DNA of 9,105 bases from Bacillota bacterium (GTDB lineage: Bacteria; Bacillota; Clostridia; Peptostreptococcales; Anaerovoracaceae), in assembly GCA_016302545.1 (NCBI GenBank), contig JAEDNK010000057.1:1-9105 (forward strand), given 5' to 3'. The position numbers and the translations under genes were made by a program. Of the stretch, positions 7,950 through 9,105 are shown one piece after another; the first letter of the stretch is position 1; the number at the start of each line of letters is the position of its first letter. The notes beneath the pieces were generated by a model. The model was not told the DNA's origin. It saw nothing but the letters and a program-made list of their open reading frames with translations, and did no database searches.

Positions 7950-9075
7950 CTAATCTTTTTGCTTAAGCTTCTCGTTGATGAAATAGTCCAGATCTCCGTC
8001 CATGACTGCGCTTACATTGGCAGTTTCGGCTCCGGTTCTATGATCCTTGACCATGGTATACGGCTGGAAAACATAGGAGCGTATCTGTGAGCCCCAGGTG
8101 TTCATGGAGTAGTCACCTTTCAACTCCTTCAGATTTTCTTTATGCTCCTGCTCCGCCAGCTCCGTCAGCTTTGCCATGAGGATTTTCATTGCCATATCCT
8201 TGTTCTGATGCTGGCTTCGCTCGTTCTGACATGTCACAACAATCCCCGTAGGCAAGTGCGTAATTCTGATGGCTGAATCGGTCTTATTTACATGCTGACC
8301 GCCGGCACCGCTGCTCCTGTAGGTGTCGATTCTCAAATCATCAGGGTCGATTTCTACATTTATTTCATCATCGATTTCCGGGGTGACCTCTATCATAGCA
8401 AAAGATGTCTGCCTCTTTCCCGCTGCATTAAAAGGCGAAATTCTCACAAGACGGTGTACGCCCTTTTCATTTTTAAGGTATCCGTAGGCGTTTTCTCCCT
8501 CTGCAAGGAAAGTTGCACTCTTGATTCCGGCTTCTGTATCGTCCTGATAATCAAGCATCTTGATGTCATAACCCTTCTTATCACACCATCGTGTGTACAT
8601 GCGAAGAAGCATCTGCGCCCAGTCCATGGCATCCACTCCGCCCGTTCCCGCATGCACGGAAACGATGGCTCCGCAGTGGTCATATTTTCCTGTGAGAAGG
8701 GTTCGCAGTCTCATGGTTTCCAGCTTTTCCTTAAGTGTTTCAAAGTCACTCTGGATAGTGTCCGCTGTCTCGGAAAGTTCCTCATCAGATGCACCGGCCG
8801 CCTCTTCCATCTCGGTGAGCTCTATAAGCTCCTCAATGTCCGCAAGGGACTTTTCCAGTCCTTCAAAACCTCCGATTGTATCTTCCATGGATTTTTTGGC
8901 TTTCATAGCCCTCTGTGCCTTTTCCGGATAATCCCAGAAGTCCGGCTCTTCCATTTCTCTGTTTGCTCTCTCAAGCTCTGACCTCAAGTGAGCCAGGTCA
9001 AAGAGAGTCACCGACTTCTGCCAGAACCGGTCTGATAGCCGGAATTTCAGCCTTGATGCTGTCAAGTTTAAGCAT
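7950..9075 (-). CDS. prfB: Peptide chain release factor 2 (programmed +1 frameshift)
   Basis: RF2 recognises UGA and UAA stop codons and triggers hydrolysis of peptidyl-tRNA on the ribosome. Translation begins at the ATG at 9075-9073. Twenty-five codons in this frame end at CTT (9003-9001) followed by an in-frame TGA (9000-8998). Skipping T9000 moves into the long frame, so the product joins 9075-9001 with 8999-7950 and has 374 residues. The RF2 tripeptide SPF (213-215), which reads UGA/UAA, and the catalytic GGQ (258-260, in SSGAGGQHVNKTDS) are both present, as is EEPDFWDYPEKAQ after the junction. An uninterrupted frame could be started from TTG at 9065, but that N-terminus lacks RF2 similarity and a ribosome binding site. 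Low RF2 raises frameshifting at the UGA, so the gene is autoregulated. It heads the visible minus-strand block; whatever lies upstream is off the edge. Confidence 0.96.
8997..9012 (-). promoter_or_regulatory. RF2 programmed +1 frameshift site
   Basis: The minus strand reads CTT TGA C at codons 25-26 of prfB, the classic RF2 slippage heptanucleotide, where peptidyl-tRNA-Leu slips from CUU to UUU. A Shine-Dalgarno-like GGTGA (9012-9008) lies four bases before the CTT. This stimulator is weaker and set differently from the AGGGGG of E. coli. The in-frame TGA is the sensor: slow termination by scarce RF2 allows the shift. Confidence 0.92.
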
Positions 9076-9081
9076 AGTCTT

Positions 9082-9088
9082 ACTCCTT
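9082..9088 (-). promoter_or_regulatory. Ribosome binding site that decides the prfB start
   Basis: AAGGAGT on the minus strand stands 6 bases before the ATG at 9075-9073. It supports that ATG, rather than the downstream TTG at 9065, as the RF2 start. The remaining bases up to 9105 are too few to tell whether an upstream gene ends here; stop codons occur in two frames (TAA at about 9092-9090 and 9097-9095). Confidence 0.8.
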
Positions 9089-9105
9089 ATCTTAGATTTC
9101 TTTTC

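Larger units (their letters stand above)
1713..9075 (-). other. Probable transcription unit prfB-tex-ppaX-addB
   Basis: Four genes share the minus strand with gaps of 26, 1 and 15 bases. Each gap is filled by the ribosome binding site or by bare spacing, with no hairpin plus T-run. Co-transcription is therefore likely, although internal promoters inside coding regions cannot be excluded. The promoter lies beyond the right edge. No intrinsic terminator is visible after addB within the first bases of the convergent ansA gene. Confidence 0.6.

Noticed and set aside
7177..7953. 258-codon open frame on the plus strand opposite tex
   Set aside because: It is antisense to a fully conserved Tex gene, shows no recognisable domain, and is explained by the codon bias of the real gene.
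8292..8981. 229-codon open frame on the plus strand opposite prfB
   Set aside because: It overlaps the conserved RF2 coding region throughout, has no good ribosome binding site and no recognisable motif.
9000..9065. TTG at 9065 as the prfB start, giving an unshifted protein
   Set aside because: The first 22 residues in that frame do not resemble RF2 and there is no ribosome binding site, while the ATG at 9075 with AAGGAGT and the CTT TGA C site are the classic RF2 arrangement.

Overview
The window reads as ordinary housekeeping chromosome from a low-to-mid GC Firmicute, most likely an anaerobic Clostridia member. The reasons are an AddAB-type rather than RecBCD-type recombination nuclease, a PpaX-like HAD phosphatase, a Bacillus/Clostridium-style DeoD, strong GGAGG-type ribosome binding sites and very short intergenic gaps. 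A family-level placement is not possible from sequence reading alone. No mobile element, CRISPR array, tRNA, rRNA or riboswitch was seen.

Layout, left to right. Positions 1-580 (minus strand) hold the first 193 codons of deoD, a purine-nucleoside phosphorylase whose C-terminus lies beyond the left edge. A 112-bp divergent intergenic region (581-692) carries a good minus-strand promoter for deoD and a weaker candidate for the opposite gene. Positions 693-1706 (plus) encode a cytoplasmic type I L-asparaginase (ansA). Six bases later begins a convergent block of four minus-strand genes that fills the rest of the window. Read in transcription order they are prfB (release factor 2, 9075-7950, with a programmed +1 frameshift), tex (7923-5740), a PpaX-like HAD hydrolase (5738-5085) and addB (5069-1713). 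The gaps between them are 26, 1 and 15 bases with no visible terminator, so they probably form one transcription unit or the downstream part of one.

Functionally, the four-gene block mixes translation termination (RF2), an RNA-binding S1 protein linked to transcription (Tex), a small phosphatase and double-strand break repair (AddB). This looks like housekeeping co-transcription rather than a dedicated pathway. The divergent pair covers purine nucleoside salvage and asparagine catabolism.

The points most worth a second look are the RF2 frameshift, which makes a naive ORF caller choose a false TTG start at 9065; the loss of the Walker A motif at the AddB N-terminus while its nuclease and iron-sulfur motifs are intact; and the absence of addA next to addB. 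I found no convincing sign of a previously undescribed system.
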